A stretch of DNA of 64,000 bases. Source: Gemmatimonadota bacterium (GTDB lineage Bacteria; Gemmatimonadota; Gemmatimonadetes; Longimicrobiales; Gaopeijiaceae). How positions within the stretch are numbered: the stretch's first letter is position 1; each line of letters opens with the position of its first letter. Where the stretch lies: assembly GCA_012960225.1 (NCBI GenBank), contig DUBS01000029.1, positions 36,313 to 100,312 on the forward strand, written 5' to 3'. This document shows positions 34,545 through 43,338 of this stretch, piece by piece. The notes under the pieces were generated by a model. It was not told the origin of the DNA. It was given only the letters and a program-made list of their open reading frames with translations, and made no database searches. The position numbers and the translations under genes are program-made.

Positions 34545-35999
34545 TTAGGCTGGGGTCTCCAGGACTAGTGCCTCTGCTTCCATCTCGACGAGGTATCCTT
34601 CTCCAATCAATCCTGCAGTCACAAGCGTATTCGTGGGTCGAATATGCCGAAATCTCTGACCATGTGCACGAGTCACGGGCTCTGATATTTCGGGGTCAGC
34701 AATATAGATTCGGGTCCGTACGACATCCTCCATCCGCCCACCAAGAGACTGGATGGCACCCTCAATCTTATCCATACAAAAGTGCATTTGTGATGCTGGG
34801 TCAGTGCCCCCTATGAGCATTTCCTTGTGGGTTGCTGTTGTGCCTGAAACGAGGATACGATCGCCCTGCCTCACTGCTCGAGCAAAACCAGCCGCATCTT
34901 CCCATTTCGTCCCGCTGAGCGCGATCGTCCGACCTTCCTGAATGACGCTCGTAGGGTAAGGTGAAGAAAATGTATCAAAGTGGTCACTAAGGTCCCCGGC
35001 AGCAGTCAAGAATGGAGGCTTACGGTACTCGTCTCCGCAACCACCCGGGATTTGCCACAACTCTGCTCGGGCGTGTTCGATCTCTTCTAGAGCAGGCCCG
35101 TCCAACTCAAAATCGAAAAGCCGGAGGTTGTCTTCGATGTGATCCCGCTTACCGAGACGCGCTCCGATAATCACACCCGCCACAGCCGGTGCATCCAAGA
35201 TCACCCGAGACGCCACGTTTGCTACCGACACGCCAAAACGCCTTGCTACTCGTTCCAGTGCTGCCAGCAGAGCCTGAAATTTGTCCCACCCTCCTGCAGC
35301 ATCGATGAAACGTTTGTACTTCATCTGAGACCAAGTCTCAAGTGACTGGAAATCAGGTTCGGGAACTCCGAGCCACTGCTTAGTAAGAAACCCTCCTGCA
35401 AGCGTACCAAATGCCAGCAGTTTGATATCATACTGCAAACAAAGGTCGGTCATCGCGCTGCTCCCTCGCTGATCAAGAAGTGAGTAGCAGACCTGGTTCG
35501 AGACAACATCCACGCCACTGTTGAGTAGCATCGCAACATGGGCGGCATCTGTGTTGGTCAACCCAAGGTGCTGGATCAAGCCTTCCTCTTTTAGCTCCTG
35601 AAGGCAGAACATGCAGTCAAGCCAACCTGGGTCTGAGTAGCTCCAAGCGTGAAACTGGAGCAGATCAATCTGCTCCCGATCCATGCGCTCCAGTGCTAAT
35701 TCGACAGCGGCGCGTGTTTTTTCTCTTGCAACGGTTCCGGGCTTAGGAACCCATTTCGTTAAGAGTTCGCCTGATCCGGGCCAACCCGCTTCATACTGAC
35801 CAGCGATTAACTCCGAGGTTCCATAGTGGTCTGCCATGTCGAACGTCGTGAGCCCAGCATCAACGTATCGACGCATCTCAAGGGCACCCTCCTCCGGATT
35901 CATGAAACTTCCTTCACGTTCCATGTCCGCAATCTGCCATAGCCCTGTCAGGATACGTGAAATCTCTAGCCCGCTTGCGAGTTGTGTTCGTTCTACCAT
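34545..35999 (-). CDS. aldo/keto reductase fused to a RidA-type domain
   Basis: This 484-residue protein is a two-domain fusion. Residues 1-320 are an aldo/keto reductase with the full catalytic tetrad: Asp54 and Tyr59 (DMADHYG), Lys82 (LLTKW) and His117 (LLQFHAW), plus the cofactor region GVIIGARLGKRDHIEDN. Residues 365-484 are a YjgF/RidA domain: VRQGDRILVSGTTA, IEGAIQSLGGRMEDVVRTRIYIAD (with the catalytic Arg region) and ENL-like LVEMEAEALV. RidA enzymes hydrolyse reactive imines and enamines, and the reductase would act on the released carbonyl. No signal peptide; cytosolic. It starts 4 bp after the permease stop. Confidence 0.92.
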   Translation of the reverse strand: MVERTQLASGLEISRILTGLWQIADMEREGSFMNPEEGALEMRRYVDAGLTTFDMADHYGTSELIAGQYEAGWPGSGELLTKWVPKPGTVAREKTRAAVELALERMDREQIDLLQFHAWSYSDPGWLDCMFCLQELKEEGLIQHLGLTNTDAAHVAMLLNSGVDVVSNQVCYSLLDQRGSSAMTDLCLQYDIKLLAFGTLAGGFLTKQWLGVPEPDFQSLETWSQMKYKRFIDAAGGWDKFQALLAALERVARRFGVSVANVASRVILDAPAVAGVIIGARLGKRDHIEDNLRLFDFELDGPALEEIEHARAELWQIPGGCGDEYRKPPFLTAAGDLSDHFDTFSSPYPTSVIQEGRTIALSGTKWEDAAGFARAVRQGDRILVSGTTATHKEMLIGGTDPASQMHFCMDKIEGAIQSLGGRMEDVVRTRIYIADPEISEPVTRAHGQRFRHIRPTNTLVTAGLIGEGYLVEMEAEALVLETPA

Positions 36000-36003
36000 C
36001 AGG

Positions 36004-37500
36004 CTATTCGGGCGGGAGTGTCTGAAAGAGAGCTACCGTATCGACTCCATCGCGTTTCAGTTTGCGGAGCTCCCACACGTAGATACACGTCGCCAACGCC
36101 ATCACAACCACCCAAAGAGGTGTCGAGCGTAGGTACCATGCGCTGACATCAGCTGTCATATCCTTCCAGAGATGCACAACCAGAAACGTACCGAGTAGTA
36201 TGATTCCAGCCACTGCAACCGGTATCTGTAACCGGCGCGACCGAAGCACAGTCACATCTCTGGCAATCCTTGGATTTCGATGGGGCAAAGCGAGTACTGC
36301 TGCACACATAACTATGAAATTCAGAAGCATGGACGTCACGAGGATATCGACACCCAAGAAGAAATCACCCGCAAAATGGCTACCGAAGATGCTCAGTGAG
36401 GCCATAAGACCACTGAGCACAAGTGCGATATGCGGCGTGTGCCGCGTCCGGTGGATTCGGGCAACACTTTTCGGGAAAACACCATCTTCAGCCCAAGCAA
36501 ATACGAGCCTAGATACCGACAAGAGCATCGCCGGTAAATCATTGATGAGTGCAACTGCCGCACCTGCGACAATAAGGATTGTCCAGCCAGGTGAGAGCAC
36601 ATAGCCCAGCAGCCCGGGAGCCGTAAGGTCCTGAGTGAGAGCTTTTTCGGCTACGAAGCTCCACGGTACCGTATGGTAAACGGCTGCGGTGAAGAGCAGA
36701 TAGAACGTGCCCACTGACACAACTGCAATACCAATCGCAAGTGGAAGCGACCTACCAGGGTTCTTGGCCTCTCCACCAGCTTGAGCAATTGAGTCAAAGC
36801 CTATAAAGCTTGAGAAAAGGAGAGCCGAAGCGGCAAGAAAGCTGGCCCAACTAAATGGCCTTGCAGGCTCTGGAGGTACACTGAGGCCCTCCCGAACGGC
36901 CAATCCTGCTGCAAAATCACCGTGATCAAATAGGAATCCCGTGACAATCACTATGCCGCCGAAAACGAACATTACGAACATCATCGGCACCAGAATCTGC
37001 TTATACACTCGGAGTCCAAGCAAGTTGATCCCTACCGAAGACCAGAGAAAAACCAGGGCAAGGCTCACGCGCACTACTCCCGTGTCGAGCGCCGCAGCAA
37101 GCGCGTCGATACCCATAGCCGAGACAATATCCCTCAAGAAGGGAATCAAGACGTAGGAGACTACCCCAATCGCTACAGAAACCCCGAACCACTGAGAAAA
37201 ACTCGCAACAAATCCTAGGTACGGATTCAGACCACGACTCGCGTAGATATAGCTGCCTCCAGCTCTGGGCATCGATGATGCCAGGATAGCATACGCGAGC
37301 GCAGCTAGTACCGCGGGAACCGCCGCAAACACATACGCTGAAAGCACATGAGGGCCTATCCCCGGCACACTCCGCTGGATCATGAATGGCAGGACATTGA
37401 TCGCTGCTCCTAGCATGGAGCAAATTCCCGTTGCAGCCAGCCCCAATAACCCAAGTTGCCGGGTGAGACCGCTCAATTGCGGCACCACCGTGTTCTTCAT
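36004..37500 (-). CDS. APC-family amino acid/amine permease
   Basis: A 498-residue polytopic membrane protein of the amino acid-polyamine-organocation superfamily. The TM1 signature is GLLGLAATGICSMLGAAINV and TM2-3 contain SSMPRAGGSYIYASRGLNPYLGF. TM6 carries FSSFIGFDSIAQAGGEAKNPGRSLP, the standard substrate-binding helix break. About 12 helices fit the family. The start is set at ATG 37500 because it overlaps the stop of the RND gene (ATGA); the upstream in-frame extension is polar and cysteine-rich and is unlikely. It probably imports amino acids or amines for the AKR-RidA protein encoded next to it. Confidence 0.92.
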   Translation of the reverse strand: MKNTVVPQLSGLTRQLGLLGLAATGICSMLGAAINVLPFMIQRSVPGIGPHVLSAYVFAAVPAVLAALAYAILASSMPRAGGSYIYASRGLNPYLGFVASFSQWFGVSVAIGVVSYVLIPFLRDIVSAMGIDALAAALDTGVVRVSLALVFLWSSVGINLLGLRVYKQILVPMMFVMFVFGGIVIVTGFLFDHGDFAAGLAVREGLSVPPEPARPFSWASFLAASALLFSSFIGFDSIAQAGGEAKNPGRSLPLAIGIAVVSVGTFYLLFTAAVYHTVPWSFVAEKALTQDLTAPGLLGYVLSPGWTILIVAGAAVALINDLPAMLLSVSRLVFAWAEDGVFPKSVARIHRTRHTPHIALVLSGLMASLSIFGSHFAGDFFLGVDILVTSMLLNFIVMCAAVLALPHRNPRIARDVTVLRSRRLQIPVAVAGIILLGTFLVVHLWKDMTADVSAWYLRSTPLWVVVMALATCIYVWELRKLKRDGVDTVALFQTLPPE

Positions 37501-39602
37501 CACGTCTTGGCTCCAGAGCGTCCCGCGGTGGCGGAGATCCGAGGCAGCACAACGAGCGTCATCGTCGCCGCAGTCACAGTCCCCAGAATTACGGCCAAAC
37601 CAAAACGGCTCGTTGGTGGGAACGTTGATAGCACAAAAATCCCAAATCCTGCACAAATGATCATGCTTGCGCGTAGTACGGGGGCCCTAATCTGATCTAG
37701 TGCCCTGCCCCACGGCAGCGGCTCTCCTAGGGCATCCAATGTACGTACCCGGACAACAAGATGGATCATCGAATCGACACCCATAGCAAGCGCGATGTTC
37801 GCAGCGGGAGACGTGATGATATCAACTGAGATGCCGAGGTACCCGAAAATACCGAGCACTACAACTGGAACAGCTGCCAGACAGATCCACATCCGAGCTG
37901 TCGTGACGGCAGAACGGGACACGATGAACCCAATGACAAGGAATAAGGCCATTAGCCCGCCAATCCCAATCTTTAGGCTCGACCTTATCAGTTCCCCAAG
38001 CTGTGCTTGGAGATCATAGAGGCCTCCAATCAGAACTGGCTCGAGTCCCGCATCGACTACATCCACCCGTAATCTCTCCATGATCGCCCGACGAGATGGT
38101 TCCTCAACGGTTTCACGCATACGCAAGAAATAGTGACCCTCGTCTCGAGCTGCCGTGACGTATCCCAACCCGACACTACCAAGCTGCGGAGTCGACGCCA
38201 TGTCGAGCAGGAGCTCTAGGCTCAAGAACCCCGCAAACGGAAGAGTTTGTGCATGCTCCAGCAGCACTGTTGGTGACAGCACGACCCCAACCGCAGAATC
38301 CTCTTCAAGTGATGCCTGTAGTACCTGCATCTTTTCGAATACTGGATTCGAATCAAGACGCGCTCCCTCAGTATCGCGAATCACGATGTCTAGCGTGCTG
38401 CTTCCTCCATCTGCATCAATTTGTTCGAGACCATCACGGAGCGGGTCACCCTTAGCGAAGTAGGTGAGCAGCCCGGGATCAGTATCGATTCTCACTAGAC
38501 CCGCGCCGAGCAGAAGCACCATGAGTCCTGCCACGACCGCAAGCGTACGTGTCCGAGTAGGGAGTGCGATGTTTGCGAGATCCACAGCCTTCTTCGAGGT
38601 GCGAACCTTAGCCCATCGCCCAAGAAACGCAGGGTAAGCAGAGTAGGCAGTCGCCATAGCCGTTAGTGTGCCGATTACACCCGCTATCCCAAGTTCACGG
38701 AGAGGTTGTGCCGATGTGATCAAGAGAGAGGCGAAGCCTAGCAGCGTAGTCGTCATACTCCAGAATGAAGCTTCGAGTGTGTCGTGGATCGCGCTTTGAA
38801 CGGCAAGGTCCCGGTCAGCCTGCTCCTCAGCAACACGCAGCCAGTTCGCTGTCATAAAGACAACGTGCGAGAGGGTGAGAACGAAAACGATCGTAACCAA
38901 GTTGGCTGTTAACAATCCGATCGAAAGACCAATTGCCTGTGTTAAAACGAGCGTCAAGCTCACAGAGATAAAACAAGTCGCCAAAGTCCCCACCACAATG
39001 GCAACATCGCGGTAAACGATGGCGATCAGCAGGCCGAAGACTAAAACGGCTGCAAGGCTGAAGACAATTAAATCACTTAAGAGATTCCGTCGGATCAACT
39101 CGACGATCACTGGCACACCAGACATCACGATGCCCAGTTCTGGTGCTTGGTGTTCAGCTATAACCGTCTCAATCCTTGGAATAAGGACTTCGGGATCTGT
39201 TTTGTCTGCCGATAACACGATGTTGGTGGCAGCAGCATCTGGAGTAAGCAAAATCCTACTGAACAAAGGGCTGCCTTCAGGGCTGTCGGTCGTGATACTG
39301 TATCCGCCGACCACTCCCTCGATCTCTAGCAGTTCATCCGTAAGCACCTCGATTCGGTCCTCATAGGAGTCTTCCGTACCCTGTAAACGCGCGACCCGAA
39401 GAATGATCTGTGGACTCGATGGGTAAGTTTCATTGATCCTCTGCGAAGTCTGGAGTTGAGGATCACTCTCAGAGAAGAAGAAGTCGCCTTCAACTCGCGG
39501 ACTCAGAGATGCTCTTAAGAGCCAGACCACTCCGAGGCCGAGCACCGCCGCAAGAAGTGCGATCCACGGAGACGCGCGATGCGTCCAGGGTCGTGGCAAC
39601 AT
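37500..39602 (-). CDS. RND/MMPL-family exporter
   Basis: A 700-residue protein of the RND superfamily in its MMPL/HpnN-like form. TM1 (ASPWIALLAAVLGLGVVWLLRASL) is followed by a periplasmic loop of about 150 residues, then a sterol-sensing-like bundle of five helices (VFSLAAVLVFGLLIAIV, TLALTHVV-type segments). A second half repeats the arrangement after residue 345 with GLMALFLVIGFIVS and a NIALAMGVDSMIHLVVR motif typical for the family. No membrane-fusion or outer-membrane partner gene is adjacent, as usual for MMPL-type lipid/hopanoid exporters. It heads a four-gene operon; the next gene overlaps by four bases. Confidence 0.88.
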   Translation of the reverse strand: MLPRPWTHRASPWIALLAAVLGLGVVWLLRASLSPRVEGDFFFSESDPQLQTSQRINETYPSSPQIILRVARLQGTEDSYEDRIEVLTDELLEIEGVVGGYSITTDSPEGSPLFSRILLTPDAAATNIVLSADKTDPEVLIPRIETVIAEHQAPELGIVMSGVPVIVELIRRNLLSDLIVFSLAAVLVFGLLIAIVYRDVAIVVGTLATCFISVSLTLVLTQAIGLSIGLLTANLVTIVFVLTLSHVVFMTANWLRVAEEQADRDLAVQSAIHDTLEASFWSMTTTLLGFASLLITSAQPLRELGIAGVIGTLTAMATAYSAYPAFLGRWAKVRTSKKAVDLANIALPTRTRTLAVVAGLMVLLLGAGLVRIDTDPGLLTYFAKGDPLRDGLEQIDADGGSSTLDIVIRDTEGARLDSNPVFEKMQVLQASLEEDSAVGVVLSPTVLLEHAQTLPFAGFLSLELLLDMASTPQLGSVGLGYVTAARDEGHYFLRMRETVEEPSRRAIMERLRVDVVDAGLEPVLIGGLYDLQAQLGELIRSSLKIGIGGLMALFLVIGFIVSRSAVTTARMWICLAAVPVVVLGIFGYLGISVDIITSPAANIALAMGVDSMIHLVVRVRTLDALGEPLPWGRALDQIRAPVLRASMIICAGFGIFVLSTFPPTSRFGLAVILGTVTAATMTLVVLPRISATAGRSGAKT

Positions 39603-39823
39603 TCTAGGAAATCCAACTTCGAAGTAAGGTCAACATCGGTCCCATGAATCCATTTATCCCAAAGTACTAATCAAGCTGATGACTTCAACTTGCGCACATA
39701 TAGAGCCTCTTGTCAGGCCCCACTTGTGGACCAAGGGAGTACTCTAGTATCTAGGACCCTACTTGATACAGGTCACTTAGGGCACGAAGCTTGCCCATTC
39801 AGTTCATCACTCCGGAGGACCCT

Positions 39824-42373
39824 GTGCTGCGTCGTCTCTACCCCTCACTCGCAATTGCATCAGCTGTGCTCGTCTTGGCCAGCGCCCTACCCCTCCCTGC
39901 CCAGACCCTATTCGGCGGGTACCCGAGTGCTCGGATGGGAGGGAATTATATGCACAATTTTTATTTCCCACCGGCGCCAAGTTCGACCCCATGGTACCCG
40001 AGTTGGTCACCAGACGGAGAAGCCGTTGCAGTTGCAATGCAGGGATCTATTTGGAGTATTGAGATAGCATCTGGACTGGCGACCGAACTGGTTTCGGGAC
40101 CGAAATACTACTCGTCTCCGAACTATTCTCCTGATGGACGCTGGCTCGTCTACACTGCGGATGACCACGGCCGTTCAATCCAACTCGAAGTCTTGAATAT
40201 TGAGACTGGCGAGACAACGACCCTGACAAACAACACACAGATCTACGCTGACCCTAGCTTCAGTCCGGACGGAACACGAATCGCATACGTATCGACCGAA
40301 CCTTCTGGCTATTTCAATATTTATATCCAGACATTCTCAGCAGGGCGCTTTAGTGGTGAGGCGATAGCGGTCACCAGGGACAATAACTACGGACGTAATC
40401 GCCTGTATTTTGGAGCGGATGATATCCACATCTCACCGGCCTGGTTCCCTGATGGAGAAAATCTTCTGCTCGTATCAAATCGTGATGTGCCACTGGGAAG
40501 TGGCAATGTCTTCCGGGTTCCAGCTCGAGAAGATGGCTTTGACGAACGTGAGACCGTACTAGCTGAGCAGACTCTTTACCGCACGCAGCCAGACGTATCA
40601 ATCGATGGAAAGCGATTCATCTTCTCATCAACGAGAGGTACCGCTGACCAATTCAACAACCTTTATGTGCAACCCACTGTGGGCGGGGAACCCTACAAGA
40701 TGACGTTCTTCACTCACGATGCGTTCCACCCACGCTGGTCACCGGACGGCGAATGGATCGCATATATCGATAATCGTGAAGGCCTGCCACAGTTAAAACT
40801 CTTGGAGGTCTATGGCGGAAAAATTATCGACGTAGAGATCACTGGTCGCCAGTGGAAGAACCCAACGGGTACACTACGTGTGACGACGGTCGGAGCAGAT
40901 GGGCAAGCGACCGGAACTCGAGTCCATGTTGAGGCGGCCGATGGCAAATTCTATGCACCAACCGATGCATACGCTCGTATAGCCCAAAGGGCAGGCTTCT
41001 GGTTCTTCCACCATACCGGTACATCCGTCCTGGAACTCCCTGAAGGCGAGGTTTCTCTCCTAGCAGTCAAAGGCTTTGAGAATCAACCTGAGAGCGTGAC
41101 AACCCAAATTCAGGCCGGAGAAGTGACCGAACTCACACTCCAGCTCGAAACAGTGATCGACATGGAGGAACGAGGGTGGTTTAGCGGCTCAACTCACGTG
41201 CACGCAAACTATGCAGGAAATCTACACAACTCGCTCGAGAACCTCATGATGATGTCGGAAGCGGAAGATCAGGACATCGTTCTGGAGCAGATTGCAAACA
41301 AAGACAACCGTATCCTAGACTACCAGTACTTTCTGCCAGGAGGTCAAGCACACCCGCTTTCAACCCCGGACCGCGTGCTCGTTGTAGGCCAGGAATACCG
41401 CCCACCTTTCTATGGTCACGTCTTCCTGTTCGGGATGCGGGACCATCTAATCTCGCCTTTCACTACGGGATACGAAGGTACTGGGATCGAGAGTCTCTAT
41501 CCGTCAAATACCGATATCTTTCTTAAAGCAAAGTCGCAGGGAGCTTACACCGGCTATGTTCACTCACAGTGGCCCAGCGGTGACCCTCTTGATGGAACGC
41601 TGGGCGGTGCGAAAGGCTTTATGGTCGATGCCGCTCTAGCTACCACGGATGCAGTAGAGTGGTCCGCCTCACAAACTGGGTTCGCCCCGGTCTATGCTGT
41701 ATGGAATAATGGACTCAGGGTTGCACTTGTAGGTGGGGAAGATTCGATCAGCAATTTACATAACACCGCGATCGTGGGTTCCGTGCGAACATATGTGAAG
41801 ATACCAGACGGCAAACTCTCGATGCACGGCTGGCTGCAAGCGATGAAGAACGGACACGTTTTCATGTCGAACGGCCCGCTCGTAGAACTCGAGGTCGACG
41901 GGCAGATACCAGGACAGACAGTCGATCTCTCCAGCGGTGATGATGTCACAATCACGGTCGAGGCAACCTCTCTCACTCCTCTCGAGAAGGCAGAGCTTGT
42001 CTTCAACGGTGAGGTTGTTGCAGATATGCCCCTGTCAGTTGACAGACGTTCGGTTTCATTTGAACGCGACTTCCGACCAACGCACTCAGGGTGGTATCAC
42101 GTACGCTTGAACGGGGCTGATGGAGAAGCCTTTCCTATGGGGATCGGCTACGTGCAGGCTGTAACGAATCCAGTATGGATCATCATGGACGGAGCTCCAA
42201 TCCGATCTTCGGAAGCTGCGGACTATGGAATAGCGTGGATCGACAAGCTACAAGAAATGGCAGAAGAATGGCCTGACTGGCGTTCACAGGCTGAGAAAGA
42301 CCATGTATATGCACAATTCGACTCAGCCCGTGACGTATACCGTCAACTTAAGGCCGAAGCCGGAGGTAACTGA
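39824..42373 (+). CDS. exported TolB-like propeller fused to CehA/McbA-type metallohydrolase
   Basis: Start chosen at the GTG 39824, which has a GGAGGA ribosome site and opens a signal peptide (LYPSLAIASAVLVLASALPLPAQ). Residues 40-340 are TolB/WD40-like repeats: YPSWSPDGEAVAV, PNYSPDGRWLVYTAD, PSFSPDGTRIAYVS, PAWFPDGENLLLVS and PRWSPDGEWIAYI. The second half is a PHP-like metallohydrolase of the CehA/McbA superfamily: GSTHVHANYAGN with the metal His pair, VLVVGQEYRPPFYGHVFLFG and SNGPLVELEVDGQIPG. Members include carbaryl hydrolase, but most have unknown substrates. It diverges from the RND operon over about 220 bp where I see no further gene. Confidence 0.9.
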   Translation: MLRRLYPSLAIASAVLVLASALPLPAQTLFGGYPSARMGGNYMHNFYFPPAPSSTPWYPSWSPDGEAVAVAMQGSIWSIEIASGLATELVSGPKYYSSPNYSPDGRWLVYTADDHGRSIQLEVLNIETGETTTLTNNTQIYADPSFSPDGTRIAYVSTEPSGYFNIYIQTFSAGRFSGEAIAVTRDNNYGRNRLYFGADDIHISPAWFPDGENLLLVSNRDVPLGSGNVFRVPAREDGFDERETVLAEQTLYRTQPDVSIDGKRFIFSSTRGTADQFNNLYVQPTVGGEPYKMTFFTHDAFHPRWSPDGEWIAYIDNREGLPQLKLLEVYGGKIIDVEITGRQWKNPTGTLRVTTVGADGQATGTRVHVEAADGKFYAPTDAYARIAQRAGFWFFHHTGTSVLELPEGEVSLLAVKGFENQPESVTTQIQAGEVTELTLQLETVIDMEERGWFSGSTHVHANYAGNLHNSLENLMMMSEAEDQDIVLEQIANKDNRILDYQYFLPGGQAHPLSTPDRVLVVGQEYRPPFYGHVFLFGMRDHLISPFTTGYEGTGIESLYPSNTDIFLKAKSQGAYTGYVHSQWPSGDPLDGTLGGAKGFMVDAALATTDAVEWSASQTGFAPVYAVWNNGLRVALVGGEDSISNLHNTAIVGSVRTYVKIPDGKLSMHGWLQAMKNGHVFMSNGPLVELEVDGQIPGQTVDLSSGDDVTITVEATSLTPLEKAELVFNGEVVADMPLSVDRRSVSFERDFRPTHSGWYHVRLNGADGEAFPMGIGYVQAVTNPVWIIMDGAPIRSSEAADYGIAWIDKLQEMAEEWPDWRSQAEKDHVYAQFDSARDVYRQLKAEAGGN

Positions 42374-42433
42374 GGATCGTCTAGCTAGGCTGGAGTCAAA
42401 TTCTTGTCTGCCTGATTTTGGACCTAAGGCTGT

Positions 42434-43168
42434 CTACGCTGGGGCAACGATCTCTAGAAGCTCGATCTCAAAGATCAGTGTCGCGTTCGGACCAATCGGG
42501 CCACCGGTCCCCTGCGGTCCATAGCCTATCTCGGAAGGAATCACAACCCGGAAGTGACTTCCCACAGACATGAGCTGTAAGGTTTCTGAGAAACCCGGAA
42601 TGACGCCACCAACCCCAAATTGAGCCGGCTCTCCTCTTTCGTACGAGCTATCAAACTCACTACCGTCGATCAGGGTCCCGCGATAGTGCAACTGTACCTG
42701 GTCTTCCGGTCCAGGCATCGGTCCATCACCCTGCCTGAGCACCTCATACTGCAGACCACTCTCGGTCGTCATCACTCCCTCTCTGGATCCATTCTCTGCC
42801 AGGTACGCATCACCGGCTACAGAATTCTCTACGGCTAGACGATCGAAGTCTTGCTGGGCAGCATTCTGAATCTCCTCGCCGAAAGTCTGGAGCATGACCT
42901 GGAGTTCATCGGAGGGTACCGCCGATTCATTGCCTTGAAGCGCGTCTTCAACCCCCCGCAGGAAAGCTGGTCTATCAAGGCGATCCTTAGTCTCAGTAAG
43001 CTGACTACCCATATTCAAGCCAATACCGTAGGAGGCTTTCTGGTCAGGTGTTTCGAGGTCTGCAGCATCAATTGCCTGACGGGAGACACGACCCTCACAG
43101 CCCATAAGGGCGGCGGTCGCGAATGCCGCGCAGAAAAGCGCGATCCGTGGTTGGAGTCGCATCGTCAA
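42434..43168 (-). CDS. FKBP-type peptidyl-prolyl isomerase lipoprotein
   Basis: A 244-residue lipoprotein (lipobox LMGC, Cys24) with an N-terminal helical dimerisation domain (QKASYGIGLNMGSQL, then AFLRGVEDALQG) and a C-terminal FKBP domain. The FKBP signature is GPEDQVQLHYRGTLIDGSEFDSSYERG, then FGVGGVIPGFSETLQLMSVGSHFRVVIPSEIGYG and the final LIFEIELLEIV. This is the Mip/FkpA arrangement and acts as a periplasmic chaperone. An internal Met at position 3 could be the start. It converges with the CehA-like gene and diverges from an S9 peptidase. The call is firm. Confidence 0.95.
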   Translation of the reverse strand: MTMRLQPRIALFCAAFATAALMGCEGRVSRQAIDAADLETPDQKASYGIGLNMGSQLTETKDRLDRPAFLRGVEDALQGNESAVPSDELQVMLQTFGEEIQNAAQQDFDRLAVENSVAGDAYLAENGSREGVMTTESGLQYEVLRQGDGPMPGPEDQVQLHYRGTLIDGSEFDSSYERGEPAQFGVGGVIPGFSETLQLMSVGSHFRVVIPSEIGYGPQGTGGPIGPNATLIFEIELLEIVAPA

Positions 43169-43338
43169 TCCTTTTCGAAAGGGAGGTCGAAGCTAACGTA
43201 TGCCCTCGAATCACCCAACGCAGAGCCTGACATCGCGACATGGGTGGCCGCCTATCCAGAACGCTCGACAGCATGCACTTTATTGGGCCCCGGGCCAGTT
43301 TCGGGGCTTCGGATGTTGACATAGTTGGAGGCAGAAAA

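Noticed and set aside
37001..37552. Minus-strand frame of 183 residues, Cys-rich
   Set aside because: Out-of-frame shadow across the APC permease start and the RND gene end; the ATGA overlap of the real genes explains the region.
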